Of a DNA stretch of 64,000 nucleotides, positions 34,587 through 43,304 are shown piece by piece. Positions within the stretch are counted from its first letter, which is position 1. Each line of letters starts with the position of its first letter. The DNA is taken from NCBI GenBank assembly GCA_947623585.1, contig CANQHA010000001.1, forward strand, positions 124,001 to 188,000, written 5' to 3'. The notes below the pieces were generated by a model. That model did not search any database. It was not told the origin of the DNA and saw only the letters and a program-made list of their open reading frames with translations. Made by a program: the position numbers and the translations under genes. The stretch is from an uncultured Clostridia bacterium (GTDB taxonomy: Bacteria > Bacillota > Clostridia > Oscillospirales > Ruminococcaceae).

Positions 34587-35887
34587 CGCTTTCGTGTCAG
34601 TTTTGCAATGAAAAATCCGTCGCTGCCGTAAATGTCCGGCGTTATCGTTGTTTTGAAGTCTGTAAAGCCGCTCAGCTTTACGGGCTCGAAGTCATTATTC
34701 TCGGCGAGAAACCGCTCGACGATATCGTCGTTTTCGGCTTTTCTCAGCGTGCAGGTGGAATAGACGAGCATTCCGCCCGGCTTTAAGTATTTCGCGGAGG
34801 TCTCAAGGACCTTGAACTGCGCCTCGGGCAGGCCAGAAAGCTCGTCCTCGGGGCGATATTTTATCTCGGGCTTTCGCCTCATGACCCCGAGACCCGAGCA
34901 GGGAACGTCGCACAAGACCCTGTCGGCAAGCGGGATTTCGGGGTTAAAGCGCTTTGCGTCGTTTACCTCGGCTCGAACCGAAACGAGCCCGAGGCGTTCG
35001 GCGCCCGAAGCGATGAGCCTTGCGCGGTTTTGGTGAAGATCATACGCGAAAATTTTTGCCCTGTCGTCCGACATCTCGGCAAGGGTGAAGGTCTTTCCGC
35101 CCGGGGCGGCGCACATATCGAGAATAACGGAATCGGGCTGAGGCTTAAGCTCGCGGCAGCAAAGCTGGCAGGAAAGGTCCTGAACGTGAAACATACCCTT
35201 TTTGTATGCCGAAAGCGCCTCGACCGACCTTGCGCCGTATATCTCGGCGCAGGAATCTGTAAAGTCTATATGCTTTACAGATATGCCGTCAGCCGAAAAT
35301 TCGGCGAGGATATCTTCTTCGGAAAACTTGCAAGTGTTGAGCCTTATTGTCATCGGAGCGCGTTTTAGCGAGCATTCAAGGATTTTCAGCGCAGCATTCT
35401 CGCCGTAATCTTTTATGAACGACGAAATTATCCACTCGGGGCAGGAAAATTCTATTGACAAGTCTTTCAGCTTTACATTTGTTTTAGGCAACATTTTGCC
35501 GTCGCGGATAAATCCTCGCAAAAGCGCGTTCACAAACCCCGCCGCTCCCTTATTTTTGAGCAGCTTCGCCAGCTTTACGCTCTCATCGACCGCCGCGCTG
35601 TCGGGAACAGTATCCATGTAAAGTATCTGATAAAGCCCCATTCGCAAAATCTCGCGAAGCTCGCCCGAAAGCCTCTCGGAGGGGTGCGAGGAACGCTCGG
35701 AGATTATCGCGTCGAGCGTCAGCTTTCGCTCCAAAACGCCGTAGTAAAGCGCCGCGACGAATCTTCTGTCAACGTCTTTAAGCTCGGGGTATCTTTTCAG
35801 CGCGGCGTCGAGCGCGAGGTTCGAGTATTCGCGGCCGCGCTCGGTCAAAACCAAAAGCTCTGAACATATCTGCCTTGCAGACTGCAT
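34583..35887 (-). CDS. rsmB: 16S rRNA (cytosine-967-C5)-methyltransferase RsmB
   Basis: RsmB methylates C967 of 16S rRNA. The 434-residue protein has an N-terminal NusB-like helical domain (1-140) and a C-terminal Rossmann methyltransferase with LDMCAAPGGKTFTLAE, the catalytic DVPCSGLGVMRRKPE and STCTLRKAEND. It shares one base with the metallopeptidase stop upstream and overlaps rlmN by 4 bases. Confidence 0.96.
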   Translation of the reverse strand: MQSARQICSELLVLTERGREYSNLALDAALKRYPELKDVDRRFVAALYYGVLERKLTLDAIISERSSHPSERLSGELREILRMGLYQILYMDTVPDSAAVDESVKLAKLLKNKGAAGFVNALLRGFIRDGKMLPKTNVKLKDLSIEFSCPEWIISSFIKDYGENAALKILECSLKRAPMTIRLNTCKFSEEDILAEFSADGISVKHIDFTDSCAEIYGARSVEALSAYKKGMFHVQDLSCQLCCRELKPQPDSVILDMCAAPGGKTFTLAEMSDDRAKIFAYDLHQNRARLIASGAERLGLVSVRAEVNDAKRFNPEIPLADRVLCDVPCSGLGVMRRKPEIKYRPEDELSGLPEAQFKVLETSAKYLKPGGMLVYSTCTLRKAENDDIVERFLAENNDFEPVKLSGFTDFKTTITPDIYGSDGFFIAKLTRKR

Positions 35888-36582
35888 CAGTTCCTCCTCC
35901 GGCTGTTATTGATTATGAGAAGAAGCCTGAATATCTCGGCGATTGACGAGACGAGCGCGGCGACATATGTCATCGCGGCTGCCGAGAGGACCTTTTTGGC
36001 GTAGGGCAGCTCGTCGTCGTCCAAAATGTTGTCTATCCTCAGAGTTTCGAGCGCGCGGTTAGAGGCGTTAAACTCGACCGGAAGCGTTACGAACTGAAAC
36101 ACCGCGATAAGAGAATAAAGCGCAAGACCGATGAGCGCAAGGTTCGGCGTTGAGAAAATAAGACCTATAAGAATCAGAATGAAGCCGGCCTTTGTTCCGA
36201 GCGGCGTTATTGCGACGAGCGCCGACCTTATCTTTATCGGCAGATATCCGGTTGCGTGCTGAACGGCGTGTCCGCACTCGTGAGCTGCAACGCCGAGAGC
36301 GGCGACGGAAGTCGAGGAATAGGTGCTGTCGGACAGCGAAACGACGTTGGTCTGGGGGTTATAATTGTCGGTCAGCTTGCCAGAGATGTGCTGTATCTTA
36401 ACGTCCCAAAGGCCGTTCGCGTCAAGAATCATTCGAGCGACATCGGCGCCGGTCAGCCCGCGGGAATTTCCTATCTTAGAGTATTTGTTATAGGTCGAGC
36501 TCAGCTTTATCTGTGCGTAAAGCGCAAGGATTATCGCGGGGATCAGCACTATATATGTGTAATCAAAATAAACAAAAGGCAT
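35887..36582 (-). CDS. Membrane zinc metallopeptidase, YugP type
   Basis: The 231-residue protein begins with a membrane helix (YTYIVLIPAIILALYA), has the zinc motif AAHECGHAVQH near residue 111 and two further hydrophobic segments. After these comes LPVEFNASNRAL, the signature of the YugP/Zn_peptidase_2 family. The substrate is unknown. It often lies between fmt and rsmB in Clostridia, as here. Confidence 0.9.
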   Translation of the reverse strand: MPFVYFDYTYIVLIPAIILALYAQIKLSSTYNKYSKIGNSRGLTGADVARMILDANGLWDVKIQHISGKLTDNYNPQTNVVSLSDSTYSSTSVAALGVAAHECGHAVQHATGYLPIKIRSALVAITPLGTKAGFILILIGLIFSTPNLALIGLALYSLIAVFQFVTLPVEFNASNRALETLRIDNILDDDELPYAKKVLSAAAMTYVAALVSSIAEIFRLLLIINNSRRRN

Positions 36583-36597
36583 TTTAATTTCCTTTCT

Positions 36598-37533
36598 TCA
36601 CTCCGCGCTTAAAACCGCGCCCTTTTTGAGCGGTCTTCCGCGGAGGTAATCTTTTGCCGACATTCTTTTTGAGCCATCGGCCTGAACTTCAAGCAGCCTG
36701 ACGGCCCCCGACTTGCAGCCGATTATAAACTCGTTCGGATCGAGCACTTCGCCGGGGCGATATTCTCCCGAAAGTGAAAACACGGCGGCGCGGTAGATTT
36801 TTAAGCGCTTCCCCTCGACTGCGACCGTCGCGCAGGGCCAGTCGGAAAGCCCGTTTATCCGCGAGCATATCGCTTTTGCCGAGCCGTTGAAATCAAGCGG
36901 AGACATCTCCTTTGAAAGCATCGGCGCCAAGGTCGCCTTGCTGCCGTCCTGAGGCGTCGGCGTTATTTTTTTCTCCTCAAGACCTTTGAGCGTGTCTATC
37001 AAAAGCTCGGCGCCGACCTCGGAAAGCCGGTCGTAAAGCTCATAGGCGGTCTCGTTTTCAAGAAGCGACACGCTTTTTTTTAGAAGAATGTCGCCGGCGT
37101 CCATTTCCTCGGCCATGAGCATCGTCGTAACTCCGCCGACCTCGTCGCCGTTTATTACCGTCCACTGGATAGGTGCTGCTCCGCGATATTTCGGCAAAAG
37201 CGAGCCGTGAACGTTTATGCAGCCGAAGCGGGGTATCTCAAGGATCTCGGGCGGAAGCAGCTTGCCGTATGCCGCGACGACTATAAAATCGGGCTCAAAC
37301 GAGCGTATAAGCGGCGTAACGGTCTCGCTCTCGCGCTTTAACGACTGAGGCTGAAAGACCTCTATCCCCTGCCCGAGCGCATATTCTTTGACCGGCGGAG
37401 GTGTCAGCTTCATTCCCCTGCCCCTCGGTCTGTCGGGCTGAGTGAAAACCGCAGAAACGGCGTATCCGTTCTCGACAAGGGCTTTGAGCGACGGCACCGC
37501 AAACTCGGGCGTGCCCATGAAAACTACATTCAT
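36598..37533 (-). CDS. fmt: Methionyl-tRNA formyltransferase
   Basis: Fmt formylates Met-tRNAi using 10-formyl-THF. The 311-residue protein has VVFMGTPEFAVPSL, the catalytic GCINVHGSLLPKYRGAAPI and a C-terminal OB-like domain. It pairs with def immediately upstream, so formylation and deformylation are encoded together. Confidence 0.97.
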   Translation of the reverse strand: MNVVFMGTPEFAVPSLKALVENGYAVSAVFTQPDRPRGRGMKLTPPPVKEYALGQGIEVFQPQSLKRESETVTPLIRSFEPDFIVVAAYGKLLPPEILEIPRFGCINVHGSLLPKYRGAAPIQWTVINGDEVGGVTTMLMAEEMDAGDILLKKSVSLLENETAYELYDRLSEVGAELLIDTLKGLEEKKITPTPQDGSKATLAPMLSKEMSPLDFNGSAKAICSRINGLSDWPCATVAVEGKRLKIYRAAVFSLSGEYRPGEVLDPNEFIIGCKSGAVRLLEVQADGSKRMSAKDYLRGRPLKKGAVLSAE

Positions 37534-37562
37534 ATGATATCAAACTTTCCTTTGAAATATTC

Positions 37563-38039
37563 TCATTCGCTCTCGTCGGCTTCATAGGGCGCTTCGATGT
37601 AGGTCGGCAGCACCCTGCCGTCGAGGTGGTCGAGCTCGTGGCAGACCGCCCGCGCAAAAAGGTCGGAGACCTCTTTTTCATATTCGTTTCCGAAACGGTC
37701 CTGAGCGCGGAATTTCACCGTTTTCGGTCGGGTGACATATCCGTACATCTCGGGGAAGGAAAGGCAGCCTTCGGTGCCGTACTGACTTTCGTCGGATCTC
37801 TCGATGATGACCGGATTTACAAGCTCGATAAGCCCCGAGCGGTCCTGACTTACGTCGATGACTACCGCGCGGCGGATTATTCCGACCTGCGGCGCGGCGA
37901 GCCCGAGACCCTCGGCGTTATACATAGTGTCCGCCATGTCGTCAAGAAGCTGAGCGAGGCGGGAATCGAATTTCTCGACCGGCTTGCAGTTTTTCAGAAG
38001 AACGGGGTCGCCGTCCTTAACGATGTTTCTGAGTGCCAT
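37563..38039 (-). CDS. def: Peptide deformylase
   Basis: Def removes the N-formyl group from new proteins with a bound metal. The 158-residue product shows motif 1 GLGLAAPQVG, motif 2 EGCLSFPEM and motif 3 CHELDHLDG. It is the short type-1 form and lies between priA and fmt. Confidence 0.97.
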   Translation of the reverse strand: MALRNIVKDGDPVLLKNCKPVEKFDSRLAQLLDDMADTMYNAEGLGLAAPQVGIIRRAVVIDVSQDRSGLIELVNPVIIERSDESQYGTEGCLSFPEMYGYVTRPKTVKFRAQDRFGNEYEKEVSDLFARAVCHELDHLDGRVLPTYIEAPYEADESE

Positions 38040-38060
38040 ATATTTGCATATCCTTTCAGA

Positions 38061-40499
38061 TTATAGATTTTCGGGGTTGAAATCGGCCGCTATGCGAACG
38101 TTTGCAAAGGCCTTGTCCTTTGAAGCGGCGATAAGAAGCTCGGACAAAAACGCTCTGAAAGCCGAGTTGTTTTTGCATTTGACGGTGAGCGCGTAGCGAT
38201 ATCGCCGGTTGGCCCTGCCCTGACCCGATTTTGCAGGGCCCAAGACCCTCAGCGGAAATTTGCCGACCTCGCCCAACTTCTCTCGCATAAGACCGACGAA
38301 AGCGTTCGCCGAGCGCACAGCGTCGGATTCTAACGACGAGCTGAAGGTTATTGCGCAGATGTCGCAAAAAGGAGGATAGATGAGCTCGCGGCGAAGCGAT
38401 ATCTCCTGCTCGTAGAATTCTTTATAATCCTGCCGCGAGGCAAGCTCGATTATGTGGTGGTCGGGCAGAAAGGTCTGAATATAGGCTAAGCCGCGCCGAC
38501 TGCCACGCCCTCCTCGGCCGACGACCTGAGTCAAAAGCGAGAAGGTGCGCTCAAAGCTCTTATAGCTCCCCGCAAAAAGCGAGCTGTCAAGCGATATCAC
38601 CCCGACGACGGTGACCTTCGGAAAATCAAGACCCTTGGCGATCATCTGGGTGCCGATCATTATGTCGTATTTTCCCTCCTCGAAATCGCGGAATTTTTCT
38701 TCGTACTGTATCCGCGAGGAGGTCGTGTCGGCGTCCATTCTGAGTATCCTGGCGTCGGGGAAAAGCTCGGAAAGCTGCTCCTCGATAAGCTGAGTTCCGG
38801 CGCCCGAGGTCCTAACGTTGTCGCCTCCGCAGACCGGGCATCTGCCGTCGAAAGCGGAGGAATATCCGCAGACGTGGCACATCAGCCGGCCGTTTTGCTT
38901 GTGATATGTCAGCGGCAAAAGGCAGTTGGGGCATTTTATCGCGCCTCGGCAGCTTCCGCAGACGGCAAAGGTGTTATATCCCCGCCGGTTGAGAAGAAGT
39001 ATCGCCTGTTCGCCGTTTTTAACGCTTTCGTTGACCGCTCTGATGAGGTCTTCGCAAAAGGGCGTTTCGTTGCCGTTTTCGGCTTCCGTCATCATGTCGG
39101 CTACCACTACCTGCGGCAGCGGCGCTTCGTTGTATCTTTTTTTAAGCTCAAAGAGGCTGTAACGCCCCGACTTCGCATAGTAATAGCTTTCGAGCGAGGG
39201 TGTCGCGGAAGCCATTAAAAGCACGCAGGAATGGGTTCCGCAGCGGGCTATGGCAACGTCGCGAGCGTGATATCTCGGCGAGGACTCGGATTTATAGGAG
39301 CTTTCGCCCTCCTCGTCCATGATTATTATGCCGATGTCGGAAAGCGGCGCGAAAACCGCGCTTCGGGTGCCTATCACGATTTTTGCGGCGCCCGATCTCG
39401 CCCTTTTGAACTCGTCCATTCTCTGCCCCAAGGAAAGCGCCGAATGTATCACGGCGACGGAATCTCCGAAAGCGGCCTTGAATCTTCCGACGAGCTGGGG
39501 CGTAAGCGATATCTCGGGCACAAGCATCAGCGCCGATCTTCCGCGCTCGGTAACGGCCTCTATCAGCTTGATGAAAACGGCGGTCTTTCCGCTTCCGGTA
39601 ACGCCGTGAAGCAGCGCGCCCGCGGGCTTTTTTGCGTCTATTAAAGAAAGTATGCCCCTGTAAGCGCTCTCCTGCTCGGCGGAAAGAACTACCTCCGAGG
39701 CTTTTCCTCCGCGAAGGGACGATATCTCGGGGGTTCTGAAGGTCTCGTACTTGTACTCCTCCAAAACGCCTTTTTTCACCATCGACGAGATTATAGTTCT
39801 CGTTACGCCGACGAAATATATGACCTCTTTGACGGAGGCGGCGGTGTTCTCGGAAAGAAACTGCTCGACGAGGCGCTGCTTAGGGGTGAGGTTTGCGCTA
39901 AGCTCGCCCGAAAGATATTCGCCCGAAAGCCGAACCATCGAAACGGTCTCGTCACCAACGCGGCGGCGAATTTCGTCTCCGCGCTCTAACAGCCCCTTGT
40001 CGGCAAGCGAGCTTAAAAGCTCGGGCGAAGCCTCCGAGACTATGCGCTCGAAATGCTTTTCGTCGGGCGCTTCAAGAAGCCTCGAATAAAGCTCGGATTC
40101 CAAAAGGTCGAGCTCGTCGCCCCTTTGCGGGCGCTGCGCCGAAAGAGAATAGCTCTCGCCTACCGAGACTGAATAGCCTGACGGCACGATGGTGCGAAAA
40201 GCCTCGAAAAAGGTGCAGAAGGTGTGCTCTTTGAGCCACCTGACGAGCCCCATGAGCTCGTCGCCGATGAGCGGCGAACGGTCTATCAAGGACAGAATGG
40301 GTTTTATCCCGCTTTCGTCCTCGCGCTCATAGACCCGCATCACAAGCCCAACGCGCTTTGAGTTTCCCCTGCCGAACGGCACCAAGACCCTCATTCCCTC
40401 GCAAAGCGAAGATTTTAATATCTCGGGGCAGCGATAGGTATATTCGGCGTCGAACCCGTAAGCCGTGCCGGAAAGCGCGACCTTTGCGGCTGTTATCAT
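38061..40499 (-). CDS. priA: Primosomal protein N' (replication restart helicase PriA)
   Basis: PriA reloads the replisome at stalled forks. The 812-residue protein has an N-terminal DNA-binding domain, Walker A HGVTGSGKTAVF, DEEG box IIMDEEGESSYKSE, and a zinc-binding insert with paired Cys (CGSCRGAIKCPNC, CHVCG, CPVCGG). Helicase motifs V-VI include IGTQMIAKGLDFPKV and QVVGRGGRGSRRG. It overlaps rpoZ by 4 bases. The usual neighbour coaBC is absent between rpoZ and priA. Confidence 0.96.
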   Translation of the reverse strand: MITAAKVALSGTAYGFDAEYTYRCPEILKSSLCEGMRVLVPFGRGNSKRVGLVMRVYEREDESGIKPILSLIDRSPLIGDELMGLVRWLKEHTFCTFFEAFRTIVPSGYSVSVGESYSLSAQRPQRGDELDLLESELYSRLLEAPDEKHFERIVSEASPELLSSLADKGLLERGDEIRRRVGDETVSMVRLSGEYLSGELSANLTPKQRLVEQFLSENTAASVKEVIYFVGVTRTIISSMVKKGVLEEYKYETFRTPEISSLRGGKASEVVLSAEQESAYRGILSLIDAKKPAGALLHGVTGSGKTAVFIKLIEAVTERGRSALMLVPEISLTPQLVGRFKAAFGDSVAVIHSALSLGQRMDEFKRARSGAAKIVIGTRSAVFAPLSDIGIIIMDEEGESSYKSESSPRYHARDVAIARCGTHSCVLLMASATPSLESYYYAKSGRYSLFELKKRYNEAPLPQVVVADMMTEAENGNETPFCEDLIRAVNESVKNGEQAILLLNRRGYNTFAVCGSCRGAIKCPNCLLPLTYHKQNGRLMCHVCGYSSAFDGRCPVCGGDNVRTSGAGTQLIEEQLSELFPDARILRMDADTTSSRIQYEEKFRDFEEGKYDIMIGTQMIAKGLDFPKVTVVGVISLDSSLFAGSYKSFERTFSLLTQVVGRGGRGSRRGLAYIQTFLPDHHIIELASRQDYKEFYEQEISLRRELIYPPFCDICAITFSSSLESDAVRSANAFVGLMREKLGEVGKFPLRVLGPAKSGQGRANRRYRYALTVKCKNNSAFRAFLSELLIAASKDKAFANVRIAADFNPENL

Positions 40500-40705
40500 T
40501 TTTTCTTGAGCGAGGGATCCTCGACGAGCCTGTACTCGCCCCTTGCAAACTGCTCGACGGCGGTTTTGACGGGCTTTTCGTCGATTATGGCCTTTTCTTC
40601 AAAGGCTTCGTCGATGATATCCCTTGCGCGGTGAGCCACCGCGATGACGAGAGAATAGTTGCTCTCGCCGTTTTTGAGGATCTGTGAGCTTGACGGTCTC
40701 AGCAT
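40496..40705 (-). CDS. rpoZ: RNA polymerase omega subunit
   Basis: Omega binds and stabilises the beta-prime subunit. The 69-residue product matches the Firmicute form: MLRPSSSQILKNGESNYSLV, then VAHRARDI and the later KPVKTAVEQFARGEYRL. AAGGAGTG precedes the ATG by eight bases. It overlaps gmk by 7 bases and priA by 4. Confidence 0.92.
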   Translation of the reverse strand: MLRPSSSQILKNGESNYSLVIAVAHRARDIIDEAFEEKAIIDEKPVKTAVEQFARGEYRLVEDPSLKKK

Positions 40706-41307
40706 TGTTTAAGCACTCCTTCAATCATTTCGTTTTTTGTATTTTTCATTTTTTTGGCGAATTTCATCAGCGCCCTGACGTCCTCGACGGCCTTGTCGAG
40801 ATCGTCGTTTATGACGGCGTAGTCGTATCTGAACGCTTTTTTTATCTCTCCCTCGGCCTCGGCGACCCGCCGCTCGATGACCTCGGGCGTTTCGGTGCCC
40901 CGCTTTTCAAGGCGGTGCCTGAGCGCTTTGAGCGACGGCGGAAGAATGAATATCGAAACGGCGTCGGGGCAAGCCTCCATGACCTTATAGGCGCCGACCG
41001 TCTCTATCTCCAAAATAACGTCGTGGCCCTCATTGAGCTTATCGTAAACCGGCTTTTTCGGCGTTCCGTAAAGGTTTCCGCAAAACTCGGCGTATTCAAG
41101 CATACCTCCGTTTTCAATAAGCTCCGAAAACTCATTGCGGTCGATAAAATAATAGTTCACGCCGTTTTGCTCGCCCTCTCGGGGCAAGCGGGTCGTCGCC
41201 GACACCGAGAAGTGAATGTTCGGGTCGGCCTTTAAAAGCTCGGCGACAATGGTGCCTTTACCCGTTCCCGACGGCGCCGAGATTATATAAAGCGTGCCTT
41301 TAGTCAT
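40699..41307 (-). CDS. gmk: Guanylate kinase
   Basis: Gmk converts GMP to GDP. The 202-residue protein has P-loop SAPSGTGKGTIVAEL, the GMP-binding TTRLPREGEQNGVNYYF and YGTPKKP. Two ATGs are possible; 41307 is preferred because GGAGG lies eight bases before it. Gmk overlaps the DUF370 gene by 8 bases. Confidence 0.96.
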   Translation of the reverse strand: MTKGTLYIISAPSGTGKGTIVAELLKADPNIHFSVSATTRLPREGEQNGVNYYFIDRNEFSELIENGGMLEYAEFCGNLYGTPKKPVYDKLNEGHDVILEIETVGAYKVMEACPDAVSIFILPPSLKALRHRLEKRGTETPEVIERRVAEAEGEIKKAFRYDYAVINDDLDKAVEDVRALMKFAKKMKNTKNEMIEGVLKQC

Positions 41308-41542
41308 TTTCATCGCCTCCGGCTTTTAAAAGATATTCCGGCTCTCGCGAGGAAAGGATAACGTGGTCGCTGTCCATAACTATCACCGACTTTGTTTTCT
41401 TTCCGTAGGTGGCGTCGATGAGGGCGCCTTTGTCGCGGGCGTCCTGAACGAGCCTTTTTATCGGCGAGCTCGAGGGCTCTACCACGGCGATTATCCTGTT
41501 TTTGAGAACATAGCAGGAGTAGCCGATATTTATAACGTCCAT
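41300..41542 (-). CDS. remA: DUF370/RemA-family regulator
   Basis: RemA-family proteins are small DNA-binding regulators; in Bacillus RemA activates matrix genes. The 80-residue product matches strongly: VINIGYSCYVLKNRIIAVV, SSPIKRLVQDARDKG, LIDATYG and VIVMDSDHVILSS. The position between yicC and gmk is the classical one for RemA. GGAGGGAAT precedes ATG 41542. The regulatory role here is by homology. Confidence 0.88.
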   Translation of the reverse strand: MDVINIGYSCYVLKNRIIAVVEPSSSPIKRLVQDARDKGALIDATYGKKTKSVIVMDSDHVILSSREPEYLLKAGGDEND

Positions 41543-41552
41543 ATTCCCTCCG

Positions 41553-42431
41553 TCACTCGATGTTTTGTATCTGCTCGCGTATCTTCTCGACGGCGTTTTT
41601 CATTCCGAGGACCAGCTTGGTTATCTCAAGGTCGTTGCACTTTGAACCTATCGTGTTCACCTCGCGGTTGAATTCCTGAATCAGAAAATCGAGGCGCTTT
41701 CCGATGGGCTCGTTCTCGCAAAGAATATCGCGGCACTGGCCGATGTGGCTGCGAAGCCGCACGGTCTCTTCATCGACGGCGGTTTTGTCGGCAAATATCG
41801 CCGCCTCCGTTAAAATCCTCTGCTCGTCGATGTTTTTATCATGCAATATCTCGCTCAGCTTTGAATAAAGCCTCTCGCGGTATTGAGCGGTGACCTCGGG
41901 CGAGCGCTTTTCAATCGTTTCAACGCTCTTTTCAATTTCCTCGAGCTTAAGCAAAATATCGCTTCGCAGCTTTTCGCCCTCGACTTCTCGCATTGAAACA
42001 AAGGCTTTCAGCGCTTCGTCGGCGGTCGCCTTCACCTCGCTCCAAAGGGCCTCCTCGTCGTCCTCGCGCTTGGTGACGCTGAACGCGTCGGGAATTCTTA
42101 AAACGTGAGAAAGAGAAATGTCGTCGGGTATCAAAAGCCGGTTTCCGACGTCGTGAAGCGCGGTTACATAGCTTTTGATGACGTCAAGGTTAGGCGAGAC
42201 CGTCTCCTCGGGGACGCCGACCGCCGTTACCGAGACGTAAGCCTCGACCTTTCCGCGGTTTATCTCGGAGGAAAACAGCTTTTTCAGCCGTTCCTCCAAA
42301 AAAGCGTACTGGCGCGGGGTTTTTGCGAAAAATTCAAAGAACCTGTGGTTTACTGATTTGAGCTCGACGGTTATTTCAAAGTCGTCAAAGACTTTTACCG
42401 CCCTGCCGTAGCCCGTCATACTTCTCGGCAT
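41553..42431 (-). CDS. YicC/YloC family endoribonuclease
   Basis: The 292-residue protein has the YicC N-terminal domain (MPRSMTGYGRAV, ELKSVNHRFFEF) and the DUF1732 C-terminus (KRLDFLIQEFNREVNTIGSK). Members have been shown to act as endoribonucleases in some bacteria. It is the first gene behind the promoter at 42475-42503 and leads the long cluster down to spoVM. Confidence 0.93.
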   Translation of the reverse strand: MPRSMTGYGRAVKVFDDFEITVELKSVNHRFFEFFAKTPRQYAFLEERLKKLFSSEINRGKVEAYVSVTAVGVPEETVSPNLDVIKSYVTALHDVGNRLLIPDDISLSHVLRIPDAFSVTKREDDEEALWSEVKATADEALKAFVSMREVEGEKLRSDILLKLEEIEKSVETIEKRSPEVTAQYRERLYSKLSEILHDKNIDEQRILTEAAIFADKTAVDEETVRLRSHIGQCRDILCENEPIGKRLDFLIQEFNREVNTIGSKCNDLEITKLVLGMKNAVEKIREQIQNIE

Positions 42432-42474
42432 ATCAAAATTCCTTTCATTGCATAGTTATCCATAATCGTATTAC

Positions 42475-42503
42475 AGTATAGCACAGTCGGCGAAAGAAAG
42501 CAA
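42475..42503 (-). promoter_or_regulatory. Sigma-A promoter of the yicC-remA-gmk-rpoZ-priA cluster
   Basis: TTGCTT (42503-42498), a 17-base spacer and TATACT (42480-42475) on the minus strand, about 44 bases before the yicC ATG. Confidence 0.75.
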
Positions 42504-42545
42504 GTTTTTCCTGCAAATTTAACTATTAAAATTCTGTAACAGCTT

Positions 42546-42709
42546 TTGCGCCATGAGCGGAGCCGCCGAAACCGCGAAGCGGTTTTGCCTCCCCCAAGCG
42601 CCCGAGGCGCCGAAAAAGGAGGGAGCGGAGGGCGGAGGGTGAGGTGGAAATCGCGGGGGGTGACGGAGCGGGGGGCGCGGAGAAAAGGTATTAAATCTTT
42701 CCCTCTTAC
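42546..42709. repeat. GC-rich repeat flank with a partial REP-A left end
   Basis: This non-coding stretch holds an AACCGC/GCGGTT hairpin near 42570-42585 and purine-rich G-tracts (42619-42680). At 42683-42709 it carries AAAAGGTATT plus a CCCTC-TTAC-GAGGG hairpin (ending at 42714 in REP-B), which looks like the left end of a REP-A element interrupted by REP-B. Open frames on both strands here are low-complexity and not believed to be genes. Confidence 0.5.
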
Positions 42710-42860
42710 GAGGGCAACAGAAGCGGGTTTTGCAGCCAATCGGGCTTCGCCGCCATGCCGAATCGGCGGCTCGTTCTCTTGGACAAAACCCGCTTCTGTG
42801 GCACAAATCCCCTGCGGGGCTTTGTGCGCAAGGAGCGCTTGGGGACATAGCGCGGAAGAA
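42710..42860. repeat. Dispersed repeat REP-B, copy 2
   Basis: The second copy of the 151-bp unit at 9681-9831. The 12-bp inverted repeat AAGCGGGTTTTG / CAAAACCCGCTT and the GCACAAA...TTTGTGC hairpin are kept. Differences are scattered substitutions and two single-base indels. Unlike copy 1 it is separated from REP-A by 66 bases. Confidence 0.85.
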
Positions 42861-42926
42861 AAGGTGTTCATCATTGCCGGCTTGCTGCATTATACATACT
42901 TCCTGCGGGCGACGAACCAAGCTGTT

Positions 42927-43151
42927 AAAAGGTATTCAATCACTCCCTCTTGCGAGGGAGTGATTTCATGCTATTTTTAGTCACCCCACCCCCGTCAAAA
43001 GTTTGTAATGAAGCACTACATGGCAAAGCCCCCCGCCCCTCGAGGGGCGGGGGCGGCTCAAACTTAGCCGTTCCGCAGGCAGCATAGCGGGGGTGGGGTG
43101 ATTAGCGATAGCATCCATATTTTCCGGCAGAGGAAAATATGGATACCTTTT
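42927..43151. repeat. Dispersed nested-palindrome repeat REP-A, copy 2
   Basis: A 225-bp copy, same length as 9833-10057. Ends are AAAAGGTAT and ATACCTTTT. The left hairpin is AATCACTCCCTC / GAGGGAGTGATT (42938-42965, 12 bp, 4-base loop). The right hairpin is a perfect 13-bp stem (43113-43125 with 43132-43144). The long CACCCCACCCCC / GGGGGTGGGGTG arm and the central GC hairpin are retained. Both side stems differ in sequence from copy 1 yet still pair. Confidence 0.85.
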
Positions 43152-43243
43152 ACCCCTTCTCCCGCACTTCCCCGCTAAACAGTCCATGGCTCGAAGCGCT
43201 TTGCCCCAATTAACGCCCGCCAAGGCGCATTTTTTGATTGTGC

Positions 43244-43272
43244 TTTACATTTTCGCGCTTTTGTGGTAATAT
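43244..43272 (+). promoter_or_regulatory. Sigma-A promoter of the HD-domain gene
   Basis: TTTACA (43244-43249), a 17-base spacer and TAATAT (43267-43272) lie 32 bases before the GTG start. Confidence 0.7.
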
Positions 43273-43304
43273 GTATCTATCCCCACAAAAAAGGAGCGTT
43301 TGCC

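Noticed and set aside
42416-42980. Open frames of up to 152 codons on both strands in the repeat block
   Set aside because: They translate GC-rich repeats (Pro/Arg/Ala-rich) and are shared only because REP-B and REP-A are shared.
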